In this document: positions 1 through 8,405 of the stretch, one piece after another
How the letters are laid out: each line of letters opens with the position of its first letter
How positions within the stretch are numbered: the first letter of the stretch is position 1
From: Anaerolineales bacterium
GTDB taxonomy: Bacteria > Chloroflexota > Anaerolineae > Anaerolineales > UBA4823
DNA length: 64,000 nucleotides
Direction of reading: 5' to 3'
NCBI GenBank assembly: GCA_016929095.1
Contig: JAFGJM010000011.1
Location: 100,641-164,640 of the forward strand
Translations under genes and position numbers: made by a program
Notes under the pieces: generated by a model
What the model saw: the letters and a program-made list of their open reading frames with translations, nothing else
Told to the model about the DNA's origin: nothing
The model's database searches: none

Positions 1-1066
1 TAATGCTATTAAATGTACCAAAATGACGATCATCTACCTGCTCCATGGCAAAGGCGTGGAAAAGTGGTACAGCCAGATTCATCAGAACCCCGCGCATTAA
101 GAAACTGATCGAAGCATATGCCAATACCGGAGAGTAGCCTAAAATTAATAGAAAAACGACACTGGCAATCTGGGTTGCCACGACTGCACGGATCTTTCCC
201 CCCAAGACATGCGCCAGGCGAGGACCGATAATACAACCAATTCCGGTAAATACAGCTAAAAGGCTGAACAAAACCCCCAGTTGTTGATCGGGCAAGGCAA
301 ATTTATCCAGGAAAAAGACATTCATATACGGGATTAATATCGCTGCCCCAAAACCAAGCAGTAAATTGGGGATAGCCAATTTTTGGGTAATTGGTTTTGA
401 AAAAATCCGCCAGAAAGGGGGTTTTTCATTAATGGTATTTTTATGTTGACTTACTTTTTCTTCATGGATCATCGCCAGGGGGATCAATGTCAATATACTC
501 AAGCCAACGCTGATCAATAATACTGCTCGGTAGGCATTCGCATCTCTGGCCGGTACCTGAAGGATTCGGGAAAATAAATCGGGGAGTTGACCGGCGAATA
601 AATTCCCCACCGCCCCGGAAATTGTCCATAATCCAAAACTTACACTGAATAACAAAGCCCGGTTATCATGTGTTGATGCATTCATCATAAAAGGCGCCTG
701 GCTGATGTAAAATAGCATATTGGCCAGCCCAACGATAAAGGCAGCGATCAATATCAAGTTAGGGGAAGAAACAAGTAATTGCACTGCCATAAAACAAATA
801 CTCACGCCCACACCCGCCATCATGGAGCGTTTTCTCCCCCAGCGGTCGGATAACATACCAATAGGGATGCCAAAAATCAACGCCGCGATCGATGGCATCG
901 CATTGACCAAACCTAAATACTCCTTGCTGAAACCCCTCTCCAGGATGTAAAAATTATAAAATAATATCCAGGCGCTATATGCAATGCCGTCGATGATCAT
1001 GGCTATTAAAAACAAGCGCGCTGAACGATTTAAACTCGCCATTTGTTGTCTTATAGAATGTAACAT
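1..1066 (-). CDS. MFS transporter, C-terminus cut by window edge
   Basis: An open frame of about 355 codons runs from the ATG at 1066 to the window edge without a stop. The product is a polytopic membrane protein. After the first segments it has the MFS loop 2-3 signature GMLSDRWGRKRS, and it alternates hydrophobic helices with a charged central loop (EEKVSQHKN) between the two six-helix halves. It is probably a proton-linked efflux or uptake carrier; the substrate cannot be told from sequence. It lies 22 bp downstream of the amidase gene on the same strand, so it is probably the last or a late gene of the GNAT/MFS/GNAT/HAD/amidase operon. The 3' end lies outside the window. Confidence 0.88.
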   Translation of the reverse strand, partial: MLHSIRQQMASLNRSARLFLIAMIIDGIAYSAWILFYNFYILERGFSKEYLGLVNAMPSIAALIFGIPIGMLSDRWGRKRSMMAGVGVSICFMAVQLLVSSPNLILIAAFIVGLANMLFYISQAPFMMNASTHDNRALLFSVSFGLWTISGAVGNLFAGQLPDLFSRILQVPARDANAYRAVLLISVGLSILTLIPLAMIHEEKVSQHKNTINEKPPFWRIFSKPITQKLAIPNLLLGFGAAILIPYMNVFFLDKFALPDQQLGVLFSLLAVFTGIGCIIGPRLAHVLGGKIRAVVATQIASVVFLLILGYSPVLAYASISFLMRGVLMNLAVPLFHAFAMEQVDDRHFGTFNSI

Positions 1067-1088
1067 TTTTTTTGCGAGGTGTAAAAAA

Positions 1089-2468
1089 TTAATCTAGATC
1101 AGGATGTTTTAAATGCCAGGGCGTGGCTTGTTGATATGCATAAGCAGCCCGGAAAATCGTCGTCTCCGCCCAGGGCTGACTGACGATTTGCAAACCAATC
1201 GGTAACCCTTGCACCGAAAATCCGCAAGGTAGGGAAAGCGCCGGTAAACCGGTGAGATTAAATGGCGCGGTAAAGCGGGTTAATACCGGCGCTTGTTTTA
1301 CATTATCTAATTGATCGATCAAGGGCGCCGTAATGGGTGTCGTAGCGGTTAATAATATGTCGTAATTGCTAAAGAACTGCTCAAACTGGCGGCGTAAAGT
1401 CGCCTGCGCTCTCTTGGCTTGAATGTATTCCTGAGCAGTGTAAGCCGCACCTTTCTGCAGCCGTTCATACACATCTTCTCCGAACCAATCCGGATGTTCA
1501 CGCATATGCCTGGCATGGACAACAGACGCCTCATTGGTAACGATCAAACCATTCATGGTCGCCGCTTCATGTCCTCCCGGAAAATCCACTTCTTCCACTG
1601 TGGCGCCTAATTGCTCGAACACCCGGGCTGCATCCCTTACTGCATTCAATACATCCTCTTCTGCATTTGAAAAATGGGCATCACTGGCAAGCGCAATGCG
1701 GCAGTTCCTCACCCCTTGCTTGATTTTTGATGAATAATTTTCCACCGGTATATTCACCGATACCGGGTCTTGTGCATCATAGCCAGCCATAATCTGCAGC
1801 AATGCTGCAATATCTTCGACGCACCTTGCCATTGGACCGGCATGATCTAAAGACCAACTGAGCGGATATACACCAGTTAAACTAACCCGTCCATACGTAG
1901 GCTTTAACCCCACCACGCCGCACAAAGAGGCTGGAATACGGATGGAACCGCCGGTATCGCTGCCTAAAGCTGCCAAACACAAACCGGCAGCCAGCGCCGC
2001 GGCAGAGCCGCCCGAAGACCCCCCGGTGATGCGTTCGGTATCCCAGGGGTTACGGCAAACTCCATAATGGGGATTGATATTGGTAATTCCCAGGGCAATT
2101 TCATGCATATTGGTTTTGCCCACACATACGATCCCTGTGCCATAAAGCAATTCAATAACTCGGGCATTTTCTTCAGGCAGATATTCTGTGTAAAATCGGC
2201 TGCCCATGGTGGTCCGTATATCTTTGGTATAAAATAAATCTTTAATCGCTACCGGAATCCCGCATAATGGGTTTAGAAGTTTTGGTGCTTGCTTACATTT
2301 TTTAGCCTGCGTCAACGCATTTTCAGGGGATTGAGTGATGAAACAATTGATTAATGGCTCAATCTTTTCGATACGCTGCAAATAAGCCTGTAATAATTCA
2401 AGCGGAGATATTTGTCCGGCATCTAAGAGCTGTGAAGTTTGAGTGATCGTGAGGCTGTTAATATCCAT
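1089..2468 (-). CDS. Amidase-signature family amidohydrolase (GatA-like)
   Basis: A 459-aa amidase-signature enzyme that hydrolyses a carboxamide bond. The Ser-cisSer-Lys triad is visible: Lys76 in GIPVAIKDL, the Gly/Ser-rich stretch GGSSGGSAAA near residue 150 (cis-Ser about 151), and nucleophile Ser175 in SDTGGSIRIP. It resembles the GatA subunit of Asp/Glu-tRNA amidotransferase, but no gatB or gatC is nearby and it is somewhat shorter than typical GatA. A stand-alone amidase of unknown substrate fits better. It sits 15 bp after the HAD gene and 22 bp before an MFS gene, in the same operon. Neighbouring acetyltransferases and efflux carriers suggest small-molecule modification, which is inference. 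Confidence 0.87.
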   Translation of the reverse strand: MDINSLTITQTSQLLDAGQISPLELLQAYLQRIEKIEPLINCFITQSPENALTQAKKCKQAPKLLNPLCGIPVAIKDLFYTKDIRTTMGSRFYTEYLPEENARVIELLYGTGIVCVGKTNMHEIALGITNINPHYGVCRNPWDTERITGGSSGGSAAALAAGLCLAALGSDTGGSIRIPASLCGVVGLKPTYGRVSLTGVYPLSWSLDHAGPMARCVEDIAALLQIMAGYDAQDPVSVNIPVENYSSKIKQGVRNCRIALASDAHFSNAEEDVLNAVRDAARVFEQLGATVEEVDFPGGHEAATMNGLIVTNEASVVHARHMREHPDWFGEDVYERLQKGAAYTAQEYIQAKRAQATLRRQFEQFFSNYDILLTATTPITAPLIDQLDNVKQAPVLTRFTAPFNLTGLPALSLPCGFSVQGLPIGLQIVSQPWAETTIFRAAYAYQQATPWHLKHPDLD

Positions 2469-2483
2469 GATTTACCCCATTGA

Positions 2484-3137
2484 TTACTTTGAATGATTAT
2501 GGCTGAGAATAGTATCCAGGTCCCGATGAACCTGTTCGAGATTTAAAAAATGAATGGCTTTCATCCCCGCCCGGTGGGCACCTTCAATATTGAGAGAAAA
2601 ATCATCGATGAAGACACATTTTTCTATAGGGACATGTAACCGGTCGGCTGCGTATTGATATATCCGTCGATCTGGTTTAGCAAATCCTACTTCTGCAGAA
2701 ATGATGACCTCATCGAAAAAATCGAGAAACTGATCCGTTTTCGAGATATGATAAGCACTGGCGGCTGGTAACTCACCGGTTAATTCCATGCGCAGGTCGT
2801 CAAAGGCATTGCTTAGTAAGGCTGTACGATATTTCTTACGCTGTGACTGTATATTTTCCAGCAAAGCCCAATCCATACGGTCTCCGGCGAAAAATTGCTG
2901 TCGGATGGCAGGGATCTCTTCCTCAGGCGCTTGCAGAATTTTTGCTATTGTCTGCCAATGCTGGTGAGCGCCGATATAACCCATCTCCGCTTTTTTGGCA
3001 GACGAGCTGGCAAATACTAATTTCTCGAGCGCCTCGACAGAAACCCCCAGTCTTTGCGCTAATTTCATACGTGGCTGTCGATCTTCGGTGCGCATGATCA
3101 CGCCGCCGAAATCGAATATGATTCCTTCTATGGGCAT
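2484..3137 (-). CDS. HAD-superfamily hydrolase, subfamily IA
   Basis: A 217-aa haloacid-dehalogenase-like hydrolase. Motif I is IIFDFGGVI, giving the nucleophile Asp. The second Asp of the usual DxD is replaced by Gly (DFG), as in the YihX / epoxide-hydrolase N-domain branch of subfamily IA. The Lys motif (FAKPDRRIY) and motif IV (VFIDDFSLNIEGA) are intact. An in-frame TTG seven codons upstream is possible, but the ATG at 3137 is preceded by GAGGA at good spacing, so it was chosen. It probably dephosphorylates a small metabolite; the substrate is unknown. A 13-bp stem separates it from the upstream GNAT gene. Confidence 0.86.
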   Translation of the reverse strand: MPIEGIIFDFGGVIMRTEDRQPRMKLAQRLGVSVEALEKLVFASSSAKKAEMGYIGAHQHWQTIAKILQAPEEEIPAIRQQFFAGDRMDWALLENIQSQRKKYRTALLSNAFDDLRMELTGELPAASAYHISKTDQFLDFFDEVIISAEVGFAKPDRRIYQYAADRLHVPIEKCVFIDDFSLNIEGAHRAGMKAIHFLNLEQVHRDLDTILSHNHSK

Positions 3138-3224
3138 AGGTAATTCCTCTTTTTGCAATTACGATGTGAGCTATATTTTACCCTGCTCTAGTACAAGTTT
3201 TTTGCTATCCTTACGCCTTGCCAT

Positions 3225-3258
3225 CTCACTCCCTGCCCGTTTCCAGGCAGGGAGTGAG
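3225..3258 (-). other. Intercistronic 13-bp stem-loop
   Basis: The arms CTCACTCCCTGCC and GGCAGGGAGTGAG pair perfectly around an 8-nt loop. No U-tract follows on either strand, so it is more likely an mRNA-stabilising or processing element between the GNAT and HAD genes than a strong intrinsic terminator. Confidence 0.6.
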
Positions 3259-3270
3259 TGTGGGGATCTT

Positions 3271-4296
3271 CTAATTATTTAACGGTTTACGATAGATGCT
3301 GTATCGCCTGATCATCCGATAGCCCATGCTTTCATACAATTGCAATGCACCGCTGGGATTTTCAGCATCCACACCCAAAGCAGCTTCTTCCATGTCGCGT
3401 TCTTTTATAACTCGCAAAGAGGCAGCTATCAATGCCTTCGCAATGCCTCGTTTACGCCAGGGACGGCGCACACAGATATTCTCTGTATAACCGCGCTTAC
3501 GCTTGTACTCTTTGTTTTCCCGTTGGTCGATAAAATTCAGCACCATTCCCACTACCCGGTCGCCATCCCAGGCAACCTGCCACAAGCTTGGATCAAAGTT
3601 TGGGTTTTCAAGCCATTCTTCCACAGGCGGCTCAAGTTCAGGTGAAAATCCCCATTCGTCCAGGAAAGCTTCCATACTGGCATCTCGGATTGTCTGGTAA
3701 TGTTCTGGTAAAACAGGACGGATTTCTATCCCTTCAGGAAGACTCAAATCCGGGATATTTTCAAGATCGGGGCGTACCATATCAAAGGCGTAGCGGATTG
3801 CTTTGTAGCCTTCCTTTTGATATAACGCCTGTCGAAGTACCTCTGAATTAAGCGCTTGCGTTTCAAAATAACGAGGCTTGTCATAATCTGTATGGCTGGC
3901 AGCTATTTCTTGCAGACGTCGTTCAGCATGTCGCAACATCACCGTTCCGATGCCTTTATTGCGCCAGGCAGGGAGTAAAAATCCAAAAGTTATATAGATG
4001 CGGTTACCGTCCACTTCCTCGCGCCATAACACGCGCTGATAGCCGATAACTTCTCCGTCAATTTCAGCAAATAACATATCCTGGTAGGGGTCACAATTCA
4101 CCAGGTATTTATATGTACGGGCTACATCTTTTACCGTATCGACTCTCTCGATTTTATCTTCATCTTTACAACCCGTTATGACCGCCACCATTTTGGGATA
4201 ATCGGATTCGCCTTGAAATCCGCGAAATGATAACCCGGAAATTTGCGGCGCATCCGGGAGAATTATGAAATTAATTTGAGTTAAAAGTTTTTCCAT
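3271..4296 (-). CDS. Tandem GNAT-domain N-acetyltransferase
   Basis: A 341-aa protein with two GNAT folds. The N-terminal domain carries an acetyl-CoA loop in WRNKGIGTVMLRHAE. The C-terminal domain has VRRPWRKRGIAKALI followed by LGVDAENPSGALQLYESMG, the classical motif A/B signature of acetyl-CoA-dependent transferases. The C-terminal half resembles mycothiol-synthase-like and drug acetyltransferases, but the substrate cannot be assigned. The ATG at 4296 was preferred over one five codons earlier because GGAG lies nine bases before it. It is co-oriented with a second tandem-GNAT gene and an MFS gene, consistent with acetylation and export of one compound class (inference). Confidence 0.88.
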   Translation of the reverse strand: MEKLLTQINFIILPDAPQISGLSFRGFQGESDYPKMVAVITGCKDEDKIERVDTVKDVARTYKYLVNCDPYQDMLFAEIDGEVIGYQRVLWREEVDGNRIYITFGFLLPAWRNKGIGTVMLRHAERRLQEIAASHTDYDKPRYFETQALNSEVLRQALYQKEGYKAIRYAFDMVRPDLENIPDLSLPEGIEIRPVLPEHYQTIRDASMEAFLDEWGFSPELEPPVEEWLENPNFDPSLWQVAWDGDRVVGMVLNFIDQRENKEYKRKRGYTENICVRRPWRKRGIAKALIAASLRVIKERDMEEAALGVDAENPSGALQLYESMGYRMIRRYSIYRKPLNN

Positions 4297-4358
4297 GATG
4301 TTTATCTCCATAAAAAATCATCCATTGATTGATTCGTGTGTATTAATTCGTCTTTTGT

Positions 4359-5645
4359 TTATTTTTCTTCCGACTGGTGATTATTCCCATTTGCAGGTAA
4401 TTTGAATTTTTTCCAAATCGGCAGCGTGATTAACAATGCTACCCAGGCGGTAAGGTTGAAGGGGAATTGCGGGTTCACCTTATCCCACAACTGAGCGCCG
4501 ATCATAGGCGCCGGTAAAGATACAAACCCCAGGCTGGATTGGAACAATCCCATGGCTGTGCCGCGCACTTTTTCGGGCACCGCTTTACTGATCAAGGAGT
4601 TGTACGCCGGCGACATCAATCCCACACTGACACCCAGCAAAGCCCAGGAAGCCATGAAGCCCCAAAGCGTCGTCACGTGGGTGAAAAGTAACAACGAAGC
4701 AAATTGCAATACAAACCCTGTTAGAATGCCCAGGCGTTCTCCCTTTTTATCCGCCAGCCAACCGGCAGGGGTGGTGGTGATCATCATGAATATGCCGAAC
4801 ACCGATTCCATCCAACCGATTTGCTGCACACTCATTTTGCCAATATCATTGAGGTATAAAGGCGTAAGTGTGAATGACATCTCATACGCAATATCTCTGA
4901 CGCCGTCCGTCACCAGAATCCAGGTTACCAAACCCCCGGCAGCCAATAAACCGAACATAGTGCCCAGGTTGGTCCGTAAGCTTTCCATCGATAATCGCTG
5001 CGGGTTGGCTTCAGTACTTCGTGCGGCTGTGCGCGCCATGCCAATCCGGATGAATGTGGCAACCAAGTATAGGGCTGCTGCCACAACAAGCATGAATCTA
5101 AACCCATAATTATCCACTAACCAGCCTCCCAGGGGTGGACCGATCACGTTCACTACCATGAAGACGGTTTCGGTGATGCCATATACCCGGGCGCGGTTTT
5201 CTTCGGTGGAATGTTCGGCGATGAATGCCGGGTAGCTGGGCGCTACTAAAGATCGACATATAGAACCTAAACCTTCTCCCAATAAAACCCAATGCCAGGT
5301 AGGCGCCAGAATGAGGCCGACAAAAGAAACCGCTCCTGCCACACTACCCATAGCAATGCTGCGCAGCCTGCCCAAATTATCCGACATCCACCCACCCAAT
5401 ATCTGCAAAGCCAACGGGATGATCTTGGATAGGGTAAAGAAAATACCTACCTGAACCACACTGGCGTTCAGCGAGGTCAGGTAAAGGGGCAATAACGGAC
5501 CATACATAAAACCGGATATATTTGCCAGCACCATCGCTCCCATAAATAGAACCATCATCTTATTCAACAAGGGGGGAGAGGCGATTGGCTTTTTTATATC
5601 CATGGTCGTTATCTCATCATTTGTTACTAGCGTATTGGTTTCCAT
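4359..5645 (-). CDS. MFS efflux-type transporter
   Basis: A 428-aa major facilitator superfamily protein with about 12 hydrophobic segments after a roughly 25-residue hydrophilic N-terminus. The loop 2-3 motif is GGWMSDNLGRLRS and the pseudo-symmetric loop 8-9 motif is AGWLADKKGERLG, showing the two homologous halves. The motif GPPLGGWLVDNYG in helix 5 is of the type common in drug/H+ antiporters, so export is more likely than import; the substrate is unknown. It lies 16 bp after a GNAT gene and 62 bp before another, suggesting co-translation. An internal ATG (MDIKKPIASPP, codon 15) is an alternative start. Confidence 0.9.
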   Translation of the reverse strand: METNTLVTNDEITTMDIKKPIASPPLLNKMMVLFMGAMVLANISGFMYGPLLPLYLTSLNASVVQVGIFFTLSKIIPLALQILGGWMSDNLGRLRSIAMGSVAGAVSFVGLILAPTWHWVLLGEGLGSICRSLVAPSYPAFIAEHSTEENRARVYGITETVFMVVNVIGPPLGGWLVDNYGFRFMLVVAAALYLVATFIRIGMARTAARSTEANPQRLSMESLRTNLGTMFGLLAAGGLVTWILVTDGVRDIAYEMSFTLTPLYLNDIGKMSVQQIGWMESVFGIFMMITTTPAGWLADKKGERLGILTGFVLQFASLLLFTHVTTLWGFMASWALLGVSVGLMSPAYNSLISKAVPEKVRGTAMGLFQSSLGFVSLPAPMIGAQLWDKVNPQFPFNLTAWVALLITLPIWKKFKLPANGNNHQSEEK

Positions 5646-5661
5646 GATATTAACTCAATAA

Positions 5662-6609
5662 TCAATCAGAGTGTTGAAAATCCACTCTTTTTGTATACGT
5701 TCTTAGATTCTTTACTGGTATGAATCCAACCTTTTGATAAAGTGCTATTGCCGCACTATTCGTATGCTCCACACAAACCATGGCTTTTTGCATGCCATAA
5801 GCTTTCATCCTTTCCAATCCTTTCCGCAATAATGCCTTCCCCAAACCCCTCTTTTGATACTGCGGGTGGATGCCTACCGGTTCAAAAAGCCCAACCTGGT
5901 TTTCATGATCCAACCAAATCATACAAAATCCGGCAAAGCCCCCATCAGGCGCCACGATAACCAGATCTCTTTCTGAGTGATAGACTGGAGAACGCATGAA
6001 AGAACGATAGCGCTTGACATATTGTTCAAAAGGTTTTTCGGATTCAAAAGCGGCGTAAGACGCTGCCGCATGTTTATCTGCTTCTTCTTCTCCTGAAATC
6101 GCTCGAATGGTACAACCCTCCGGAATGTACATATCCGTATCATCAATATTACTTAACCCGTTTTCCAAATAGTTCATCACAAAATCATCCCTTTGAAAAC
6201 CCAGGTTCTCCAAAATAGCAATGACAGCCACATCATTCTCATCGATCCACATGGTGCGGATTTTTTGTATATGCTGCTTACTTTCCAGGGCAATCATGCG
6301 ATTTACAGCCCATTCGAACATGCAGTGAGTTTCAAGCGAGCCGCGCAATCTCGGATGGATAAACACATCCACAGCATGCCATTCAGGGGAGAGGAGAGTC
6401 CATCCCAGGAGGAGTTCTTCTTGGGAGTTTTCCCAAAGAAAAATCGTCTGATCGCGTCTGTCCTCCTGGGATAGATAATGCAGCCACCAATCCAGGTCGC
6501 CGGGATGGACATAGTATGAGCCATTATCGGCTTTCTTGCCCGCTGCTAATAACTGGCGCATTTTTTCCAAATCCCGGGCATCCTGGTAAGCACGCGGATA
6601 GCATTCCAT
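5662..6609 (-). CDS. Tandem GNAT-domain N-acetyltransferase
   Basis: A 315-aa protein with a degenerate N-terminal GNAT domain (residues about 1-145) and a well-conserved C-terminal one. The latter has VGIHPQYQKRGLGKALLRKGLERM (acetyl-CoA pyrophosphate loop, Q/RxxGxG/A) and VEHTNSAAIALYQKVGF. The chosen ATG at 6609 shares one base with the TAA stop of the upstream 66-codon gene (TAATG), and GGAG lies just upstream, so translation is probably coupled. It resembles the GNAT at 3271 in length and architecture, suggesting ancient duplication within the operon. The substrate is unknown. Confidence 0.88.
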   Translation of the reverse strand: MECYPRAYQDARDLEKMRQLLAAGKKADNGSYYVHPGDLDWWLHYLSQEDRRDQTIFLWENSQEELLLGWTLLSPEWHAVDVFIHPRLRGSLETHCMFEWAVNRMIALESKQHIQKIRTMWIDENDVAVIAILENLGFQRDDFVMNYLENGLSNIDDTDMYIPEGCTIRAISGEEEADKHAAASYAAFESEKPFEQYVKRYRSFMRSPVYHSERDLVIVAPDGGFAGFCMIWLDHENQVGLFEPVGIHPQYQKRGLGKALLRKGLERMKAYGMQKAMVCVEHTNSAAIALYQKVGFIPVKNLRTYTKRVDFQHSD

Positions 6610-6809
6610 TAAACTCTCCATTTTCCGTTGTGTATTTCACCCTGTAGAGTAATCTGACCCAGGAAGATCAATTCCTCTGCTTTAGGATGAGATGTGTTAT
6701 GTCCATTTTTCCAAAAACCCCACCAAATAATGTCGCATAAGCGGCGTTTGGGGATTTTATCGTTTTCAGTTTTTGTTTCCAGTTCGTCTGTTACGTCGAT
6801 GGTAATCAT
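6609..6809 (-). CDS. Small hypothetical protein (66 aa), coupled to GNAT
   Basis: A short ORF with no recognised family. The N-terminal half is acidic and charged (DVTDELETKTENDK). The middle carries a Trp-rich patch (CDIIWWGFWKNG), followed by a predicted beta-rich tail. GGAG lies eight bases before the ATG, and the TAA overlaps the ATG of the GNAT gene by one base, which argues for real translation. No membrane segment or signal peptide is evident. It could be a small partner of the acetyltransferase or a peptide substrate; neither is shown by the sequence. Confidence 0.55.
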   Translation of the reverse strand: MITIDVTDELETKTENDKIPKRRLCDIIWWGFWKNGHNTSHPKAEELIFLGQITLQGEIHNGKWRV

Positions 6810-6850
6810 GATGTTACTCCACTCCCAAAACCGGAAAACTTAATCAAGAA

Positions 6851-7009
6851 TTACCGGTTTCTGATCCTTAACCAAAAATCATCCAATGAATGCATCAGAA
6901 TAAATCTGTGCCGTTGCGTATCAGTCAGGATGCCCTCATCGGGATCATCCCCAACACAAAAACTAGCCCCGCCCAATCCATCGAGTTTAATAATCAAATT
7001 TGTAATCAT
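6851..7009 (-). CDS. Small hypothetical protein (52 aa)
   Basis: A 52-codon ORF preceded by an excellent ribosome-binding site (AGGAGG, five bases before ATG). The product begins MITNLIIKLDGLGGAS, continues with an acidic segment (GDDPDEG) and ends in a basic tail; it contains one Cys and one Trp. No family is recognised. It is the first ORF after the two terminator-like hairpins and is followed 41 bp later by the 66-codon ORF, so it reads as the first structural gene of the GNAT/MFS operon. Confidence 0.5.
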   Translation of the reverse strand: MITNLIIKLDGLGGASFCVGDDPDEGILTDTQRHRFILMHSLDDFWLRIRNR

Positions 7010-7035
7010 GATTGCCTCCTATCTATTTTTCAAAA

Positions 7036-7071
7036 TAAAAAAAATCAGCCACAGGTCATCCCATGGCTGAT
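7036..7071 (-). terminator. Second terminator-like hairpin of operon leader
   Basis: On the minus strand ATCAGCCA pairs with TGGCTGAT and is followed by seven T. Its 3' arm (GTGGCTG) can also pair with the 5' arm of the hairpin at 7092-7125, so the two may form alternative structures. It lies just before the first structural ORF. Confidence 0.65.
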
Positions 7072-7091
7072 CGCAAAAAAAAGGTCGATTG

Positions 7092-7125
7092 AAAAAAACA
7101 GCCACGGGCGGGTGCACCGTGGCTG
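7092..7125 (-). terminator. First terminator-like hairpin of operon leader
   Basis: On the minus strand CAGCCACGG pairs perfectly with CCGTGGCTG across a 9-nt loop and is followed by seven T, a canonical intrinsic terminator. It lies 29 bp after the stop of a 26-codon leader ORF, an attenuator arrangement. Confidence 0.75.
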
Positions 7126-7154
7126 AAGTCTACAAATTGATGAAGTCTGTCAGT

Positions 7155-7235
7155 CTACAGGCGCACTCCGAGAAGGAATAATACACCGCTGTAAGCGCTA
7201 CCCATTCGTAATTTTCCGCAAAATACGTTGTCCAT
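7155..7235 (-). CDS. Putative 26-aa leader peptide
   Basis: A 26-codon ORF lies between the promoter and two terminators. AAAGGAG precedes its ATG by about 11 bases. The peptide runs from MDNVFCGKLRMG to VLFLLGVRL; the C-terminal hydrophobic run is rich in Leu and Val. The short length, its own ribosome-binding site and the downstream terminators suggest a cis-acting leader peptide that couples ribosome behaviour to readthrough into the GNAT/MFS operon. The signal, whether amino-acid shortage or a ribosome-targeting compound, cannot be told. Confidence 0.5.
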   Translation of the reverse strand: MDNVFCGKLRMGSAYSGVLFLLGVRL

Positions 7236-7279
7236 GTAGAAAACAGCTCCTTTCATTAAAGAATTATTAGAACTCGATG

Positions 7280-7309
7280 AGTTTATCATAATGTTTGAAA
7301 TCTTGTCAA
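7280..7309 (-). promoter_or_regulatory. Promoter of GNAT/MFS operon
   Basis: On the minus strand TTGACA (7309-7304) and TAAACT (7285-7280) are 18 bp apart. The predicted start is near 7272, about 37 bases before the leader-peptide ATG. Confidence 0.6.
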
Positions 7310-7350
7310 GAGCATATTTCGTAGTAAACTCGGGTTTTTAATGGGTTTTC

Positions 7351-8274
7351 TTATCCCTTTTTAGCCGGCATTTCTCTAATCAAATGCATCACATCATCCC
7401 TCAACGGCAAGGCACTTTGTGCGCCCATTTTGGTGACCGCTAACGCCCCGGCAGCATTACCCCAGGCGACCGCTTCAGCAAACGGCTTACCTTCTACGAC
7501 TGCTGCCGCATAGGCGCCCACAAAGGCATCGCCCGCTCCCACGGTGTCAACCACTTTCACGTTGTGGGAGGGTAAATATTCCAACGCGTGATCCGGCGCA
7601 CAGATGGCAGCGCCTTCCCCTCCTAAGGTAACGATCACTCTCGCCCCGCTCCTTTGCGTCAGTTTTCCGGCGCTTACTTCAATAGATGAGTCACCTTCGA
7701 TTAATGCCAATTCTGTTTCATTTAAAACCAAACTGTCCACCCGGGTTAGCACTGAATCCGGAAGGATTTGTCCCGGAGAGGGATTTAATACCACGTGCGC
7801 GCCCGTTTTACGAGCAAACGATACTGCCGCCGAAACCGTTTCCAGAGGAATTTCCAACTGTACGATGATCAGTCTGGCTTCCCGGAACAAGTCTGCTGAT
7901 TCTTCGATGTGCTGAGGCGACAGTCGCATATTTGCGCCACCCACTACTGCAATCATATTTTGACCCGCTTCTTCCACCAGGATCATTGCCATCCCGGTCG
8001 TCGTTTGTGGGTCGTTTACTATCCAGTAAGTATCAACACCATTCACCTCAAGATTCTTCTTCGCTGCCCGCCCCGCGTCATCTTCTCCCAAATTTCCGAG
8101 CATCATCACCGGCGCGCCACAACGTGCGGCAGCAATCGCCTGATTGGCGCCTTTGCCTCCGAAAAATGTTTGGTAATTCTCTCCCCGGATTGTTTCGCCC
8201 GGTTTAGGCAAACGCGCTAAGCGCACCACGTGATCGATATTGATGCTGCCAACGACAACAATGTGATTGGTCAT
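7351..8274 (-). CDS. rbsK: Ribokinase / PfkB-family sugar kinase
   Basis: A 307-aa PfkB-fold kinase that phosphorylates ribose or a related sugar with ATP. Signature 1 (GGKGANQAIAAARCGA, residues 39-54) and signature 2 (DTVGAGDAFVGAYAAA, catalytic Asp near residue 250) are intact. The N-terminal VVVGSINIDHV matches ribokinase substrate-binding residues, and the length is typical. The ATG at 8274 was chosen over one four codons upstream because GGGAGG sits right before it. No rbsABC transporter is adjacent. A LacI-type palindrome about 120 bp upstream may be its operator. Confidence 0.88.
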   Translation of the reverse strand: MTNHIVVVGSINIDHVVRLARLPKPGETIRGENYQTFFGGKGANQAIAAARCGAPVMMLGNLGEDDAGRAAKKNLEVNGVDTYWIVNDPQTTTGMAMILVEEAGQNMIAVVGGANMRLSPQHIEESADLFREARLIIVQLEIPLETVSAAVSFARKTGAHVVLNPSPGQILPDSVLTRVDSLVLNETELALIEGDSSIEVSAGKLTQRSGARVIVTLGGEGAAICAPDHALEYLPSHNVKVVDTVGAGDAFVGAYAAAVVEGKPFAEAVAWGNAAGALAVTKMGAQSALPLRDDVMHLIREMPAKKG

Positions 8275-8393
8275 TATCCCTCCCATGAATTTAATTTTAA
8301 AGCAATTATTGAAAGAAATGGTTAATTTATTGACAAATACCCATATCTTCTCACACAGATCATTGATCGAGGTTTGAATTCTGGTTTATCATT

Positions 8394-8405
8394 ATAAGCG
8401 CTTAT
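8394..8405. promoter_or_regulatory. Palindrome resembling a LacI-family operator
   Basis: A perfect 12-bp palindrome, ATAAGCGCTTAT, has the AAnCGnTT core typical of LacI-family operators. It lies in the long spacer between rbsK and the hydroxyproline dehydratase-like gene and could serve either direction. The assignment rests on pattern only. Confidence 0.4.

Noticed and set aside
30..236. 68-codon minus-strand ORF at the window edge
   Set aside because: It is out of frame with the MFS coding sequence that runs uninterrupted from 1066 to the edge.
1089..2468. Assignment as GatA of Glu-tRNA amidotransferase
   Set aside because: No gatB or gatC nearby, the protein is short, and it sits in an operon of acetyltransferases and transporters.
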